A stretch of 64,000 bases of DNA from Astropecten irregularis (lineage: Eukaryota > Echinodermata > Asteroidea > Paxillosida > Astropectinidae): the NCBI GenBank assembly GCA_963971285.1, contig OZ020262.1, positions 7,163,036 through 7,227,035 of the forward strand. The letters run 5' to 3'. Made by a program: the position numbers and the translations under genes. Positions 36,801-44,979 of this stretch are shown piece by piece. Position 1 is the stretch's first letter. Every line of letters begins with the position of its first letter. The notes under the pieces are model-generated. The model saw only the letters and a program-made list of their open reading frames with translations, had not been told where the DNA came from and did no database searches.

Positions 36801-39473
36801 TTGAAACCTGTTCAGAGAGGGCTACCATGGAGCCATAAAACATGCCGGGATTGACAACATGTATCATGATTTGATATTCCATATTAAAGAGGGTTAAGCT
36901 AACGACATCGTGTGTGAATGTTCTCTCTTTATTCTTATGGTTGTTAGGCAAGATGGTTGCCGAGCTACAGACGCCTAGCAACAGGAGGAGGCAGATTCCC
37001 TTGGATGTGGAGGCGGACGGAAGAGTCACCATCCGATTTGTCCCGGAAGAAGAAGGTAAGGGGTTAACAATTTCACGCCAAGTACCTCAAAAATGACTCA
37101 AAAGTCTAAGACTCTTCATCTTGCAGAAGTTAGACTGTTTCAATCGATAATCCATGTTTGTTGGACTGGTTCTGTAGGAGACTACATACTGAGAGTGCTG
37201 TGGTCTGGTAACCCCATCAAGGGTTCCCCGTACAAGATGACCAGCAAGAGGCTGCGGGTACCGGTGGACCACACCCAGGTCAAATGTCACGGGGTCGGCT
37301 TGCAACAGAGTAAAGTCTTTCAGCAGAGCGAATTCATCGTGGACGGATCACAAGCAGGGCCAGGTACTTAAACTTCCCCCCCAAAAAAATTCTTTTGGAA
37401 AATGTACTATATGATTCTAAATAAATTTATACGAGCTGATCAGAAGATTGATAGGTATCAGGCTTATCAAAATAGAGGCTTTTGGAACCAGGATACACTG
37501 CATCGAGCAAGAAGATCGAGCTTCGGCTTCGACGAAAAACCACAGCCTCTATTTCCAGCTTTTGATTGACGGACACCAAGTCGGAGTGGAAGCCAAGGTT
37601 TTTAAGAAGACCCTTTCCAAATTCTAGGGAAAAACCTTGTTTTGTTGTAAGCCTTTTGAAGCCCTTGTCTCCCATAAAACTGATTTCTTGAGCTCCATCT
37701 CATTTGTATATAAACGAGGTTTGTGTTATCTTGGCCGATATTTCAGGTATCCCCGGTTGTCGGATGAGCGGAGTCAAGTCGGATGTTGTCGTGACCCTCA
37801 TCCCTCAAGGAGGCAACATCTACAAGGCTGTCTACACCCCCGAGGTTCCAGGTAAGAAGAGAAATGATGATTAAATGACATGAGCCTCTTTGAAGCTGTC
37901 ACAAGAACTTGATGAGATGAGAGTAGAGATGTCAAGATGCTGGATAGAAGTTGTGTTTGTGCTTTTAATGGCAGCTAGCAGGCTAGGGCTGTATGCTCCC
38001 CACCAAGCTGAGGCCGTGTCCGAAACGGGCTTCCAGAGCTACGGCTATGTCTATTGTCTTGGTGTCTCCGCGTAATTCCAATGGAACGAAGACCTAGACC
38101 TAGCTCTAGACAACAGATTCGGATGCAGCCTAAGATGTCATTTTGGAAGTTGACACCTTAGGACCTCACCTCACACTTCTCCGTCCTTAACTCTTCCAGG
38201 TGCCTACCTTCTTCACCTGACGTGGTCGGACAAGCAGGTGCCCGGGGCACCCTTCAAGGTGAATGTCTTGCCCAGTGCCCAGGCCAGCCGGGTGACGGCC
38301 AGCGGCGCTGCCCTCAAGACCATAGTGGCAAACCAGACCTCACGACTGGTCATCGACAGCAGGGAAGCTGGATCAGGTTGGTCTTTCTTTCCCTGTCAAA
38401 AATACCTTGAAAACATAGTTCCTATCATTCGAAATAAAATAAGAGAGTTCAAAATTAACAAAAAAAGTTGTTGAAAAGTGACTGAAGTGAGATTCAAACC
38501 TGCCACCTCTGGAGTGGTAGATTTTGTTTGAGTTTGGAGGTTTCCTAGCCAAACTGAGTAGGGGGCTAGGGTTAGTATCATGACATTTTAAAACAAATTC
38601 TCGAATGAAATATTGAAAGTTGTTGTTTTTACAGGGGAACTGACGGCAAGATGTGTTGGGCCAAACACCATGGCAGAGGTGCACATCGGAGACAATCGGA
38701 ACGGTACCTACTCCTTACTGATCTGCCCCTCCGAGCCAGGACGCCACACCCTGGAAGTCAAATATGGCGAGGACCACATTCAAGGTAGGTTAGAATGGGA
38801 AGCCTGGGTAGTGTGGGGCTTGGGGCTTGGTGAGTGCGGAGGAAGATCTCTTAATTGTTGTCGTTGTCCATATCTTGAGTTTTTTGTTTGTGATCATCAG
38901 GAAGCCCCTTCTTGCTGAGGGTTGCTGCTGCCCCTGACGCCAGCAAGGTACGCTGCTTTGGACCAGGTCTGAACCACGGTCTTCTATCCACGTTCAACGG
39001 CAGGTTCATCTGCGAGACGAAAGGAGCCGGAGCTGGCCAGCTTAAAGTGCGTGTGCACGGCCCAAAAGGTATGTCGACACTGGAGGGCGCTCTTTCATCT
39101 TTCTTAGTTTGTGTGGACGTGCAGTCGACAGTTGAAGTGGTTGCAGACGTTCTGAAAGCAAGAATGCTTGGTTTGGCTTCCCTGACTGAAAGATTCTGGT
39201 TTGTTTTGTTCCCCTTCAGGAGCCTTTAAGGTGGAGATGCGAAGGAGCGACACCAAAGACCGGACCATCGACGTCCGTTACAACCCAGAGGAGAGCGGAG
39301 AGTACGCCATCCAGATCAAATGGTCAGACAAGCACGTGCCGGGCTCCCCCTTCCTCGTCAAAGTGACGGACACCAGGGAGGAGCTTGAAGCCCTCCGGCA
39401 GGAGATGCTGGCGTCCAACGGGAGGGTGGGACGGCAGTATAACTCGGAGGACGGATGGTCTGAGGACATCTGA
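18512..39473 (+). CDS. jbug: Jitterbug-type filamin: 3 CH domains + 7 filamin repeats (19 exons, 1,094 aa)
   Basis: Actin-binding scaffold of the filamin superfamily, acting in the cortical cytoskeleton. All 19 exons join with matching phase (3,285 coding bases including stop). CH1 spans residues ~28-140 (QKTFVNWCNEQLK, LEDGLILIALMDQM) and CH2 ~150-262 (MLDWMDAVLPD, SDWNDGTAL). A third CH spans ~263-360 (ATLNWIRKKVPE, SDWNDGRVLCAL, VDELGVMSY). Seven Ig-like filamin repeats follow (~385-1,060), several ending in the GSPF/GSPY/GAPF strand typical of the family. The protein ends in a charged tail (...GWSEDI). Vertebrate filamins have two CH domains and 24 repeats. Three CH domains match my recollection of fly Jitterbug. 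The dimerisation repeat and hinge segments of vertebrate filamin A are not seen. The orthology call needs a tree, but the domain order is read directly. Confidence 0.9.
18870..20665. other. Filamin intron 1
   Basis: Intron with AT-rich unique sequence. The last ~330 bases are a ~60 bp tandem repeat that runs directly into the splice acceptor of exon 2 (separate entry). No coding exon is seen. Confidence 0.75.
20330..20660 (+). repeat. ~60 bp intronic tandem repeat ending in a splice acceptor
   Basis: About six units of the type CCAATCAGACCCTTCTCTCT + CCTTAAAAGAAGGACACTGC + TTAGACTCCTT. The last unit's pyrimidine block runs straight into the CTTTGCCCAG acceptor of filamin exon 2. Confidence 0.85.
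20666..20876 (+). CDS. jbug: Filamin/jbug exon 2 (end CH1, start CH2)
   Basis: Acceptor CTTTGCCCAG. The exon completes the glycine codon and encodes NMKLILGLMWRLIQKY, which closes CH1. It then gives KSMLDWMDAVLPD and SDWNDGTAL, which open CH2. It ends two bases into a serine codon before GTATGC. Confidence 0.93.
21312..21591 (+). CDS. jbug: Filamin/jbug exon 3 (end CH2, start CH3)
   Basis: Acceptor TTCCACATAG. The exon reads ALINYCDPSLMTDFKALDP, PEDM, and DELSGMTYLSYF (end of CH2), then ATLNWIRKKVPELNVQNFQ (first helix of CH3). It ends in phase 0 before GTAAGA. Confidence 0.93.
21950..22080. mobile_element. Family D fragment
   Basis: AAGATTCTACTAGGATCGAA, then GTCAGGCCCTCCCAACTC and the shared 3' flank TTTCAGGTCATTATTTTTGC TGATGAGCAG. 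Also found at 30787 and 34940. Confidence 0.65.
23185..23379 (+). mobile_element. MITE family A, 3' half, upstream of filamin exon 4
   Basis: Contains GGGACTGAAAATTTCACAGA and GACAAAAACAAAGTATGG. Ends about 30 bases before the exon 4 acceptor. Confidence 0.7.
23410..23524 (+). CDS. jbug: Filamin/jbug exon 4 (CH3 core)
   Basis: Acceptor TTTTCTACAG. The exon encodes SDWNDGRVLCALAEAVAEG and CPEWRDLNKNDRLANCQK, then one base of the next codon before GTCAGT. This small exon is flanked on both sides by fragments of the same mobile element (23185-23379 and 23597-23885). Confidence 0.9.
23597..23885 (+). mobile_element. MITE family A, 5' part, downstream of filamin exon 4
   Basis: Starts AAAGGTAGTATCATACTTTG 72 bases after exon 4 and runs to GACTGAAATGTTCACAG, where it stops. 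Same orientation as the 3' half before the exon. Confidence 0.75.
24414..24673. mobile_element. Inverted-repeat element family C with GAGCCT expansion
   Basis: GGGGTTTTTCGAAATGGAGG ... CCTCGGTTTCATAAACCCC, with a run of GAGCCT-type hexamers in the right arm. This run gives a spurious (EP)n frame. Confidence 0.78.
25564..25670. mobile_element. 107 bp near-perfect palindrome (foldback element)
   Basis: Starts GTCGATTTCACGAAACTTTA and ends with its reverse complement TAAAGTTTCGTGAAATCGAC. The ~53 base arms meet at CACAAATTTGGTG, and each arm repeats TTTACGCAGTTGCGTAAAG. Degraded relatives at ~1570-1690 and 47310-47440 share GATTTCACGAA ends. Confidence 0.8.
27695..28007. mobile_element. MITE family B, 313 bp
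   Basis: Perfect 12 bp termini TTAAAGGGCATG / CATGCCCTTTAA. The internal part is homologous to family A (TCCAGAAAAGAGTAAAACCA...TTTTTGATC...) although its termini differ. Ends ~245 bases before the candidate alternative first exon. Confidence 0.8.
28252..28444 (+). CDS. Candidate alternative first exon of the filamin gene
   Basis: The ATG at 28252 opens 64 codons beginning MASSTFSSSSSSTTRKKYKY. The segment is serine-rich and basic, without a recognised domain, and ends HMN + G at a good donor (GTATGT). It leaves the same phase as exon 4, so it can splice directly into exon 5 (HMN-GIEAGKQIG...). That would give a protein with all seven filamin repeats but without CH1, CH2 and the first half of CH3. 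GC content and codon regularity are clearly higher than in the surrounding intron. Used as an internal exon it would interrupt CH3, so a first-exon role is preferred. No transcript evidence is available. Confidence 0.5.
28757..29007. mobile_element. Foldback element, 250 bp
   Basis: Left TGGCTCACGATGTTGGCTGA..., right TTTCAGCCAACACCGTGAC..GTGAGCCA. Inner arms CTGCTAGCCTTTATCAAGCT / AGCTTGATAAAGGCTAGCAG are perfectly complementary. Confidence 0.8.
30115..30474 (+). mobile_element. MITE family A, full-length
   Basis: 360 bp between AAAGGTAGTATCATACTTTG and CAAAGTATGATATTACCTTT, giving ~20 bp near-perfect TIRs. The best reference copy in the window. Confidence 0.85.
30787..30905. mobile_element. 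Family D fragment
   Basis: AAGATCCTGCTAGGATCGAA ... GGCCTCCTAACTCCAAGCAT with the same 3' flank as 21950 and 34940. Confidence 0.65.
32027..32199 (+). CDS. jbug: Filamin/jbug exon 5 (end of CH3)
   Basis: Acceptor TTTTGATGCAG. The exon encodes GIEAGKQIGVKHTLSAREL, then SPDVDELGVMSYAARFQ, the closing helices of a CH domain, and a proline run (SEPPPPK). It ends in phase 0 before GTAAAT. Confidence 0.92.
32476..32583 (+). CDS. jbug: Filamin/jbug exon 6 (linker, repeat 1 start)
   Basis: A 36-codon phase 0-0 exon (VHWAECVQLTSVRVQD...), following AACAATCAG and preceding GTAAGC. It leads into the first, divergent filamin repeat. Confidence 0.88.
32600..32800. mobile_element. Family C, left end truncated
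   Basis: Begins 17 bases after the filamin exon 6 donor. Contains GGTATCAAAATAGAGGCTTT and CAGAGCTTCAGCTTCAATGA. Confidence 0.7.
33045..33203 (+). CDS. jbug: Filamin/jbug exon 7 (repeat 1)
   Basis: A 53-codon phase 0-0 exon (VVLRLSVINRKASLKDIRAE to TFTPLQEGLHK). TFTPLQEGLHKLTIW across the next junction is the typical E/F-strand pattern of a filamin repeat. Confidence 0.9.
33787..33928 (+). CDS. jbug: Filamin/jbug exon 8 (repeat 1 end / repeat 2 start)
   Basis: Begins LTIWCRDEVVDGFPIDILVE, the final strands of repeat 1, then starts repeat 2. It ends in phase 1 (FQ + G) before GTATAA. From here to the stop nearly every junction is phase 1. Confidence 0.9.
34447..34617 (+). CDS. jbug: Filamin/jbug exon 9 (repeat 2)
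   Basis: Phase 1-1, 57 codons: VDVVDAGHGDLSVEISNGYT to CGTYNVYIKWNGEPIT. DAGxGxLxV and YxVxIKWxGxPI are the conserved filamin-repeat signatures. Confidence 0.92.
34682..35070. mobile_element. Family C element followed by family D fragment
   Basis: 34682-34914 is a family C copy (GGCTTTTTCGAAAAGGAGGC ... CTCAGTTTCAAAAAGGCC). 34940-35070 is a family D fragment (AAGATCCTGCTCGGATC...). Both lie in filamin intron 9. Confidence 0.7.
35207..35353 (+). CDS. jbug: Filamin/jbug exon 10 (repeat 3, first half)
   Basis: Phase 1-1, 49 codons. Ends FVVDTRQAGKGELRVVVE, the C-D strand signature of a filamin repeat. Confidence 0.92.
35372..35452 (+). repeat. 12 bp tandem repeat
   Basis: About six copies of CATAACAATCGT with C/T variants, starting 19 bases after the filamin exon 10 donor. 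Confidence 0.85.
35640..35815 (+). repeat. Dispersed repeat, copy 1 (filamin intron 10)
   Basis: Shares AGACCTAGCCGTAGCTCTGG and CCCGTTTCGGACACAGCCT with the reverse complement of 37985-38140, so one family sits in two introns in opposite orientation. Confidence 0.7.
35929..36054 (+). CDS. jbug: Filamin/jbug exon 11 (repeat 3, second half)
   Basis: Phase 1-1, 42 codons: NSNGTYTVTYVPVEVGLFG then IKVTWNGKDIP, a near-consensus filamin E-G strand region. Confidence 0.92.
36379..36525 (+). CDS. jbug: Filamin/jbug exon 12 (repeat 4, first half)
   Basis: Phase 1-1, 49 codons, starting GSPFRPRV (end of repeat 3) and running to ELSTAEAGP of repeat 4. Confidence 0.92.
36948..37055 (+). CDS. jbug: Filamin/jbug exon 13 (repeat 4)
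   Basis: Phase 1-1, 36 codons: GKMVAELQTPSNRRRQIPLD to TIRFVPEEE, strands D-E of repeat 4. Confidence 0.9.
37178..37363 (+). CDS. jbug: Filamin/jbug exon 14 (repeat 4 end / repeat 5 start)
   Basis: Phase 1-1, 62 codons: GDYILRVLWSGNPIKGSPY closes repeat 4, then VKCHGVGLQQSKVFQQSEF opens repeat 5. Confidence 0.92.
37441..37614. mobile_element. Family C fragment (filamin intron 14)
   Basis: TATCAAAATAGAGGCTTTTG, AGCTTCGGCTTCGACGAAAA and CACAGCCTCTATTT match the internal part of family C. The termini are eroded. Confidence 0.6.
37747..37851 (+). CDS. jbug: Filamin/jbug exon 15 (repeat 5)
   Basis: Phase 1-1, 35 codons (GIPGCRMSGVKSDVVVTLIP to YKAVYTPEVP), the middle strands of repeat 5. Confidence 0.9.
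37985..38140 (-). repeat. Dispersed repeat, copy 2 (filamin intron 15), inverted
   Basis: Contains GGCCGTGTCCGAAACGGGCT and CCAGAGCTACGGCTATGTCT, the reverse-complement relative of 35640-35815. Confidence 0.7.
38200..38376 (+). CDS. jbug: Filamin/jbug exon 16 (repeat 5 end / repeat 6 start)
   Basis: Phase 1-1, 59 codons: LLHLTWSDKQVPGAPFKVNV, then the start of repeat 6 to DSREAGS. The donor is a weaker GTTGGT. Confidence 0.9.
38440..38585 (-). repeat. tRNA-derived SINE-like fragment
   Basis: The minus strand reads CTACCACTCCAGAGGTGGCA then GGTTTGAATC, a tRNA-type B-box, followed by CACTTCAGTCACTTTTC, as in the copy at 46060. Confidence 0.55.
38635..38784 (+). CDS. jbug: Filamin/jbug exon 17 (repeat 6)
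   Basis: Phase 1-1, 50 codons: GELTARCVGPNTMAEVHIGD, then NGTYSLLICPSEPGRHTLEV of repeat 6. Confidence 0.9.
38901..39068 (+). CDS. jbug: Filamin/jbug exon 18 (repeat 6 end / repeat 7 start)
   Basis: Phase 1-1, 56 codons: GSPFLLRV, then VRCFGPGLNHGLLSTFNGRF and TKGAGAGQLKVRVHGPK, a strongly conserved filamin-repeat start. Confidence 0.92.
39220..39473 (+). CDS. jbug: Filamin/jbug exon 19 (repeat 7, C-terminal tail, stop)
   Basis: Encodes DVRYNPEESGEYAIQIKWSD and VPGSPFLVKV, then a charged helix-prone tail (REELEALRQEMLAS...) ending GWSEDI and TGA at 39471-39473. Confidence 0.93.
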
Positions 39474-40617
39474 GACTTCCAAACTCATCCCAGAGCTTCT
39501 TTCAACAATGCCTCAGATCCGTAAAAAGGAACTGTCGTTCCATCACGGCAGACCAAGGAAACAGACTCAACCCATGATGTACTCTCCTTGCTTGTTCAGA
39601 TTTAAGATCGATAAACTTGATTCAAATTTCTGAAGCCTCACTGGAATCTGGACAAAGCCATGGAACTAAAATCCAAAGCCCTGACTATGCCCAGGGTCTT
39701 AAGGAACAATTCATGAACAATATTACAGAGAATTTCTAGAATTCTATTACTTACAGGCTTCCTATTGAGACAATTGATACAAAATTCCCAGTGAAATGTT
39801 TAATATTAAATTATTTCTACTTAACTGTTTTTAAAATCAAATACCACTTTTACCCTTCAATATTTGATGTCTCATTCAGACGTTTTGATTTTCAGAATTT
39901 GAGTAAAATGTTGATGTACAATTCATTTTGTTTTCATTTAAGAATTTTTTCAAAACTTTTGGATTGTACATTTTTGGAAGTGAATGCCAGCCTCCATTAT
40001 AAAGAAATGATGTATAATTTAAAGTGGACCTTTTCATATTTACAAGCCGTAAATCTGAGTATTTGAACAAATGTAACCCTTTGTGGAAAAAATACTCAAT
40101 TGTATTAAAATAATTAATAATCATATCATAATTAAGGTTTTTTGCCCATTTTAAGAACATATTATGTTATCTTGATTCTGTCATATCCTTTTGTGTGAAG
40201 TATTATGGGATATATATCGATGTATTTGTTAAGATTATGTGACCAAATAATTATGCTATCCATACTTGCATTATTCCTTTAAAAAAAAAATTGTTCATTT
40301 TGCTACGCATAAATTTATAAAGAGTACAGTCATACAAAAACTAGCATTTTGTACACTTTGTAACTGCTATGCTTGTTAATGCTTTTGCATAATTTGAAAG
40401 TAGGAATTTGGCCTCAGACATCAATATATTGAGGTAATGACAGTATAGAAATGAACATTTTCAGAAAAGATGGGGCTAGTGATTCATTAAAAAAAGTCCA
40501 ATTCAAAGGCAGCATATATATTGTTTGTTTTCAAGGGAAAAGTTTGAACGAACATTAAAGAAAATATCCTCCATTTTTTAAAGAAGTTTCCTTTTTTTTT
40601 TTAATACGGGCAGTTTT

Positions 40618-40979
40618 AAAGGTAGTATCATACTCTGGCTTTTATCAAAGGAATGCAGATTTATTGGCAAAAATATCAAGACAGATACAGCAACAGTCAT
40701 CTGTGAAAATTTCAGTCCCATACGGTGCCCACTTTTTGAGAAAACAGTGAAAAACGGACACAGTATTTCTTAAGTCTTTTCTCTTTTATTTTTGATCTTT
40801 TAAAAGATCATCAAGATTTTTGGTCGTTGTTTTTACTCTTTTCTGGATAAATACAGCATTTCAGGCGAAAACATTTTAACGGTGGGTTTCTACTAGCATC
40901 ATCGTCATACCCTGTAAGTTATACGTAAATCTGTGAACATTTCTATTTTGGCTTCTTACCGAAGTATGATACAACCTTT
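40618..40979 (-). mobile_element. MITE family A, full-length, inside inferred filamin 3' UTR
   Basis: Reverse orientation relative to the other copies: AAAGGTAGTATCATACTCTG ... GAAGTATGATACAACCTTT. The internal GGGACTGAAATTTTCACAG segment is read on the minus strand. Confidence 0.82.
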
Positions 40980-43900
40980 AAGCATTTTTCTCTGGATTGA
41001 AGGGAGCTGAAATATGTTTTAGTGCTTGCTGATCGTAACATGCTTGTTAATACACAGATATAGCAGCAGGTTTTTTTAAATATAAAAGTAATCGTCGTTG
41101 TAATATATTAACCAAAACAAAAGCTGATAGAATAATTTCAATGTATTGAAACGAGCGGCTACTCAATAATATTCCATGTAAGATATTACTCCTTGTACAT
41201 AAATTAAAATAATCTCAACATTTAATTGTATTTGTCATTTAAACTGTATTTGGCATAATTTATGAATATTCATATCAATTGAGATGGGGATGGCTGCGAT
41301 CTTTAAAGATGGTATTAAGCAAAATTGGATAGATCGGCCGGTTGTGATAATTGCTTAGAAATGTCGTTTATGAAATCTGCTTTAGCATCGAGAACACGAG
41401 ACATTACCAAAAACAGGGAAATCAAGCTTTTAATATTGTAGTTTTTTTGTTAAGAAACAAGATTTTTTTTGTTCAGGCCATGGGTTGTATTTGCTTACGG
41501 TAATTAAAACCTAGATATTATTTTCAAGCCTTTGAATAGAAACTACTGCATGCGGCACTTTAATGTACACTGAAGTTTAAAGTTTAGTTTCTGCGGTGAC
41601 TCAACTCATTCTTAAATACAAAATGAATACAAGAAATGTACAAATAATGTTATTTATGATAGCCTTAATATACTCAATGGTTGGTATTTTGGGTTCTCTA
41701 ACTTGATATTTTATTACTTAATGCCAATTTGTTATAAAAATTTGCCACGGTCACTAAAAAAATACCACAAAAATGTACACAAATACTGTTTTGCCTATCT
41801 CTGACATTATGGAGTGTAGTGGTTTTTGTGAGTTTGTGAACCATTTGTTTATTATTTTGGCACTTTTGGAAGTATTTGTTAATTGCAACACTATTCAATT
41901 AAAAACCACACTTACTTAAACTAATTTATCCAAGAATTCATTTTGCAAATTGGAGTACACCACTTATGGTAAAAACTGTTAATCTGTAAATTTGAGTCAA
42001 AATGAAAACTGGTAGGAAAGGGATACTGCATTTATTTTTGAAATAAATGTTACAATTTGTCTGACATACCTTCAGAAGTCCGAATCAAGCTCCCCTGGGA
42101 TACAAATCTTCTTGGCGATAGGCCGCATGTCTTAAGGGACGTTTCATTTCGTGAGTTGAACTACGAGACGTCCTACCAAGACCATTGCTCGTTGTGTTGT
42201 GTGGGCAATTTCTATAAAGTAAATTTGGAGTAAAAAAAGAAAAAAGTTCGCAAGATGAATTGTAAGAACGGCATTTCTCACCTTGTCAAATGCAAGGAGA
42301 GAAATATGACTTAACAGGAGAAGTGGTTCTTACATATTCTGGTTTCCATAGTTTCTTTAGAACTTGAGACTTTGACAAGGCAAAGTGGAGAATCTCAAGC
42401 AAATTTGTGATTTTAATGAAATTTAGAAACAGTGGCTGGGTTAACTTTGAAGTTCAGCCGAGGTAATGCCCCAGTGCCCAGGGGTTTGTAAAATGAAAAA
42501 TATTTACAAGAAAACTGTCGCTGTGATTATACATACCGGTCATCATTTGTTTCTTGGTGGAAAGTGTTTTAAGCTGTTTTCAATCCATTTGTTTGTCTCA
42601 TTGTTTGTTTATCTATTTGCTTATTATGATCATTTTTGAAGGAATAACAATGCCATGTTATTAAGTTTGGGAATGCCTGTATGAACATTTTTTTGAATGC
42701 TGTTTTCGGGAAGTTATGTCGGAAGTGTAAAACCAGTACTAATCTATACTACTCTAATACTACTATTTGTAATAATGTGGAAATTAATCAAGAATAAATT
42801 ATGATTCAAAGTTCGCCGAAAAAACATTTCAGAACAGAGTTTAGTTTTTCAGATTCTTACCTAGACTCAATGACAGTTGTGTTTTTCCCTTGAAAGTTGA
42901 TCGCGAAACTGCGCAGAAAAAAGGAAACGGTATCTCAATTCTGAGCATATGAAAATAACATGAACATTTGAAAAAGACATTTTCCACACTTTTCTTTACC
43001 GTTGTCAAGGTAACGTGCACCTGTCTTGGCAATGTGCCAACTTCTTTGTTTTCATGATCCACATTCCTTGACTACTCTTTGGAATAAAAACAACAATCTT
43101 AGAAAAACTCAGAAAAAAAACCAACAAAATTTAGAATCGGCCCAACTTAATATTCTTACGTTTCTCATTTATTAGTCATCAGAAAAAAATAGCATCCCTA
43201 AGTCTAAAAAACAAAAAATCTTCCAAAAATTGTTAAATCTATCGTACGAAATTATGAAAAAATATGAAATTATCATCTCGGTATGAATTATTGGTAATCA
43301 AAGGCACTGTTCACAGTGAATTAATCGATTTATTTAAAATTAATTTGAAGGCTGCATTTATAAAGAGTATCTTGTAATAGAGCATAAATATACAAAAACT
43401 TTCCTACATCTGCACAAAAAAAACACACAATTTTACCTTCAATTTTTTTACCCAAAGGCACTGACAATTGCTCGTGAATACAATATAGCTAAATATACAT
43501 AATTATTCCTCTTCATTCTTATTAATTAAGTACACATTACAATTATTAAGTATAATTTTACTTTGGACTAAAATCTCACAGTAAGTACAAACCCTGATTT
43601 GTTTTGGTCACTAAAATATCAAAATATGCTGCTTTTTTATAATTTTTATAAATGTTTTTTATAAATAGCTCCGATTCTAGACATTTGACTCGGGGTAGGG
43701 TCAATTTCCAAGAAACTAACGAGAACAGGGTACATATTTGCGTGCAAAAGCAACAAAATGAAAACAACAATTACAAAACTTGATTTTTGTGTTGATATTT
43801 TGCAGCATCATATTTTTTTCCGAGAAGTTTTGAATTTTCGCGCGAAGCCAGTTTAAGTAACTTTAAATTCTCCTTCATCACATTTGCTTGACTTTGTGGC

Positions 43901-44263
43901 CGACATCACAATCTTTCCATAGAATATAAACCGTTTGAAGCATTTTTCAAATAATATGCAAGCCCTTGCGTGCAATCAATAAGCTTAAAAAATCCCAAAT
44001 AATTAGTGCAATTATTTGTAATGAAAACAAAGAAAACAAATATATATATATATATAGAACTTAGCTCCGAATGTGCACAACATATTACAATTCTGAATAT
44101 AAAAAAAATGAAAAAACATTTTTTGACTAGCATTTCACTCAATTCCCAAACTAAATTTCTCACTTTCCTGAATACTTGTACTTAATTTATACTGATTTAA
44201 GCCTGCACTCAGATATACATCCCTTCTGAATTCAACGACTTCTGAATTCAACTCGTGCAAAGC

Positions 44264-44511
44264 CAATTTCATAGAGCTGCTTAAGCACAAAATTTGCTTA
44301 AGCATGAAAAGTCTAACTTGATCAAATAGAGTTACCAACCAAATTTTCATGTGATGTTAACTGCTTGTGACTTGTATTCGGCCATTGTTTGCAGAGCATG
44401 ACATTCACAAAAAGGCTGGCATACTGATTTTATTTACCAGGGTTTTTGGTGCTTAAGCAGATTTTAGTTGCTTAAGCAGATTTTAGTTGCTTAAGCAGCT
44501 CTATGAAATTG
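44264..44511. mobile_element. 248 bp inverted-repeat element (GCTTAAGC family)
   Basis: Starts CAATTTCATAGAGCTGCTTA and ends with its reverse complement TAAGCAGCTCTATGAAATTG. GCTTAAGCAGATTTTAGTT is tandemly doubled near the right end. The window's first 111 bases are the right half of another copy, and a decayed piece lies at ~56985-57120. Confidence 0.82.
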
Positions 44512-44979
44512 ACTCTTGTTTTGATTAAAGGCACTATTAAATATGAATACTATGTACAAGTCGAATCAATGAAAAAAAAAACAACAACAAAGAATCAACA
44601 AGAAAACAATCAGAAAAAAATTAATTTAACAGAAATTTGAAACTGAAAAACACGATCAACCAACAAAAATATAAATCACATGATGCAAAAAAAGGTACAA
44701 ATTTGACTGAAGTACTGTTTTTTAAACTGAAGCTGAATTTAACCACAATTAGATTTATAAAAAAACCTCAAAAAGTATTTTAATTTCTTATTACCCCTAT
44801 GTAATAATAATATTTCTAACCAATATAAAATCAAAATGCTGCTCAAGTATAATTTAATATTTTTTGGGATATCTACATCTGGTCGAATCTAGTTTTGAAT
44901 AATATGAACTTGGTAGGCACTGATCAATATCATATATATAGATACATATACAAAAATAAAAATTAGGAACAAGTATTAA

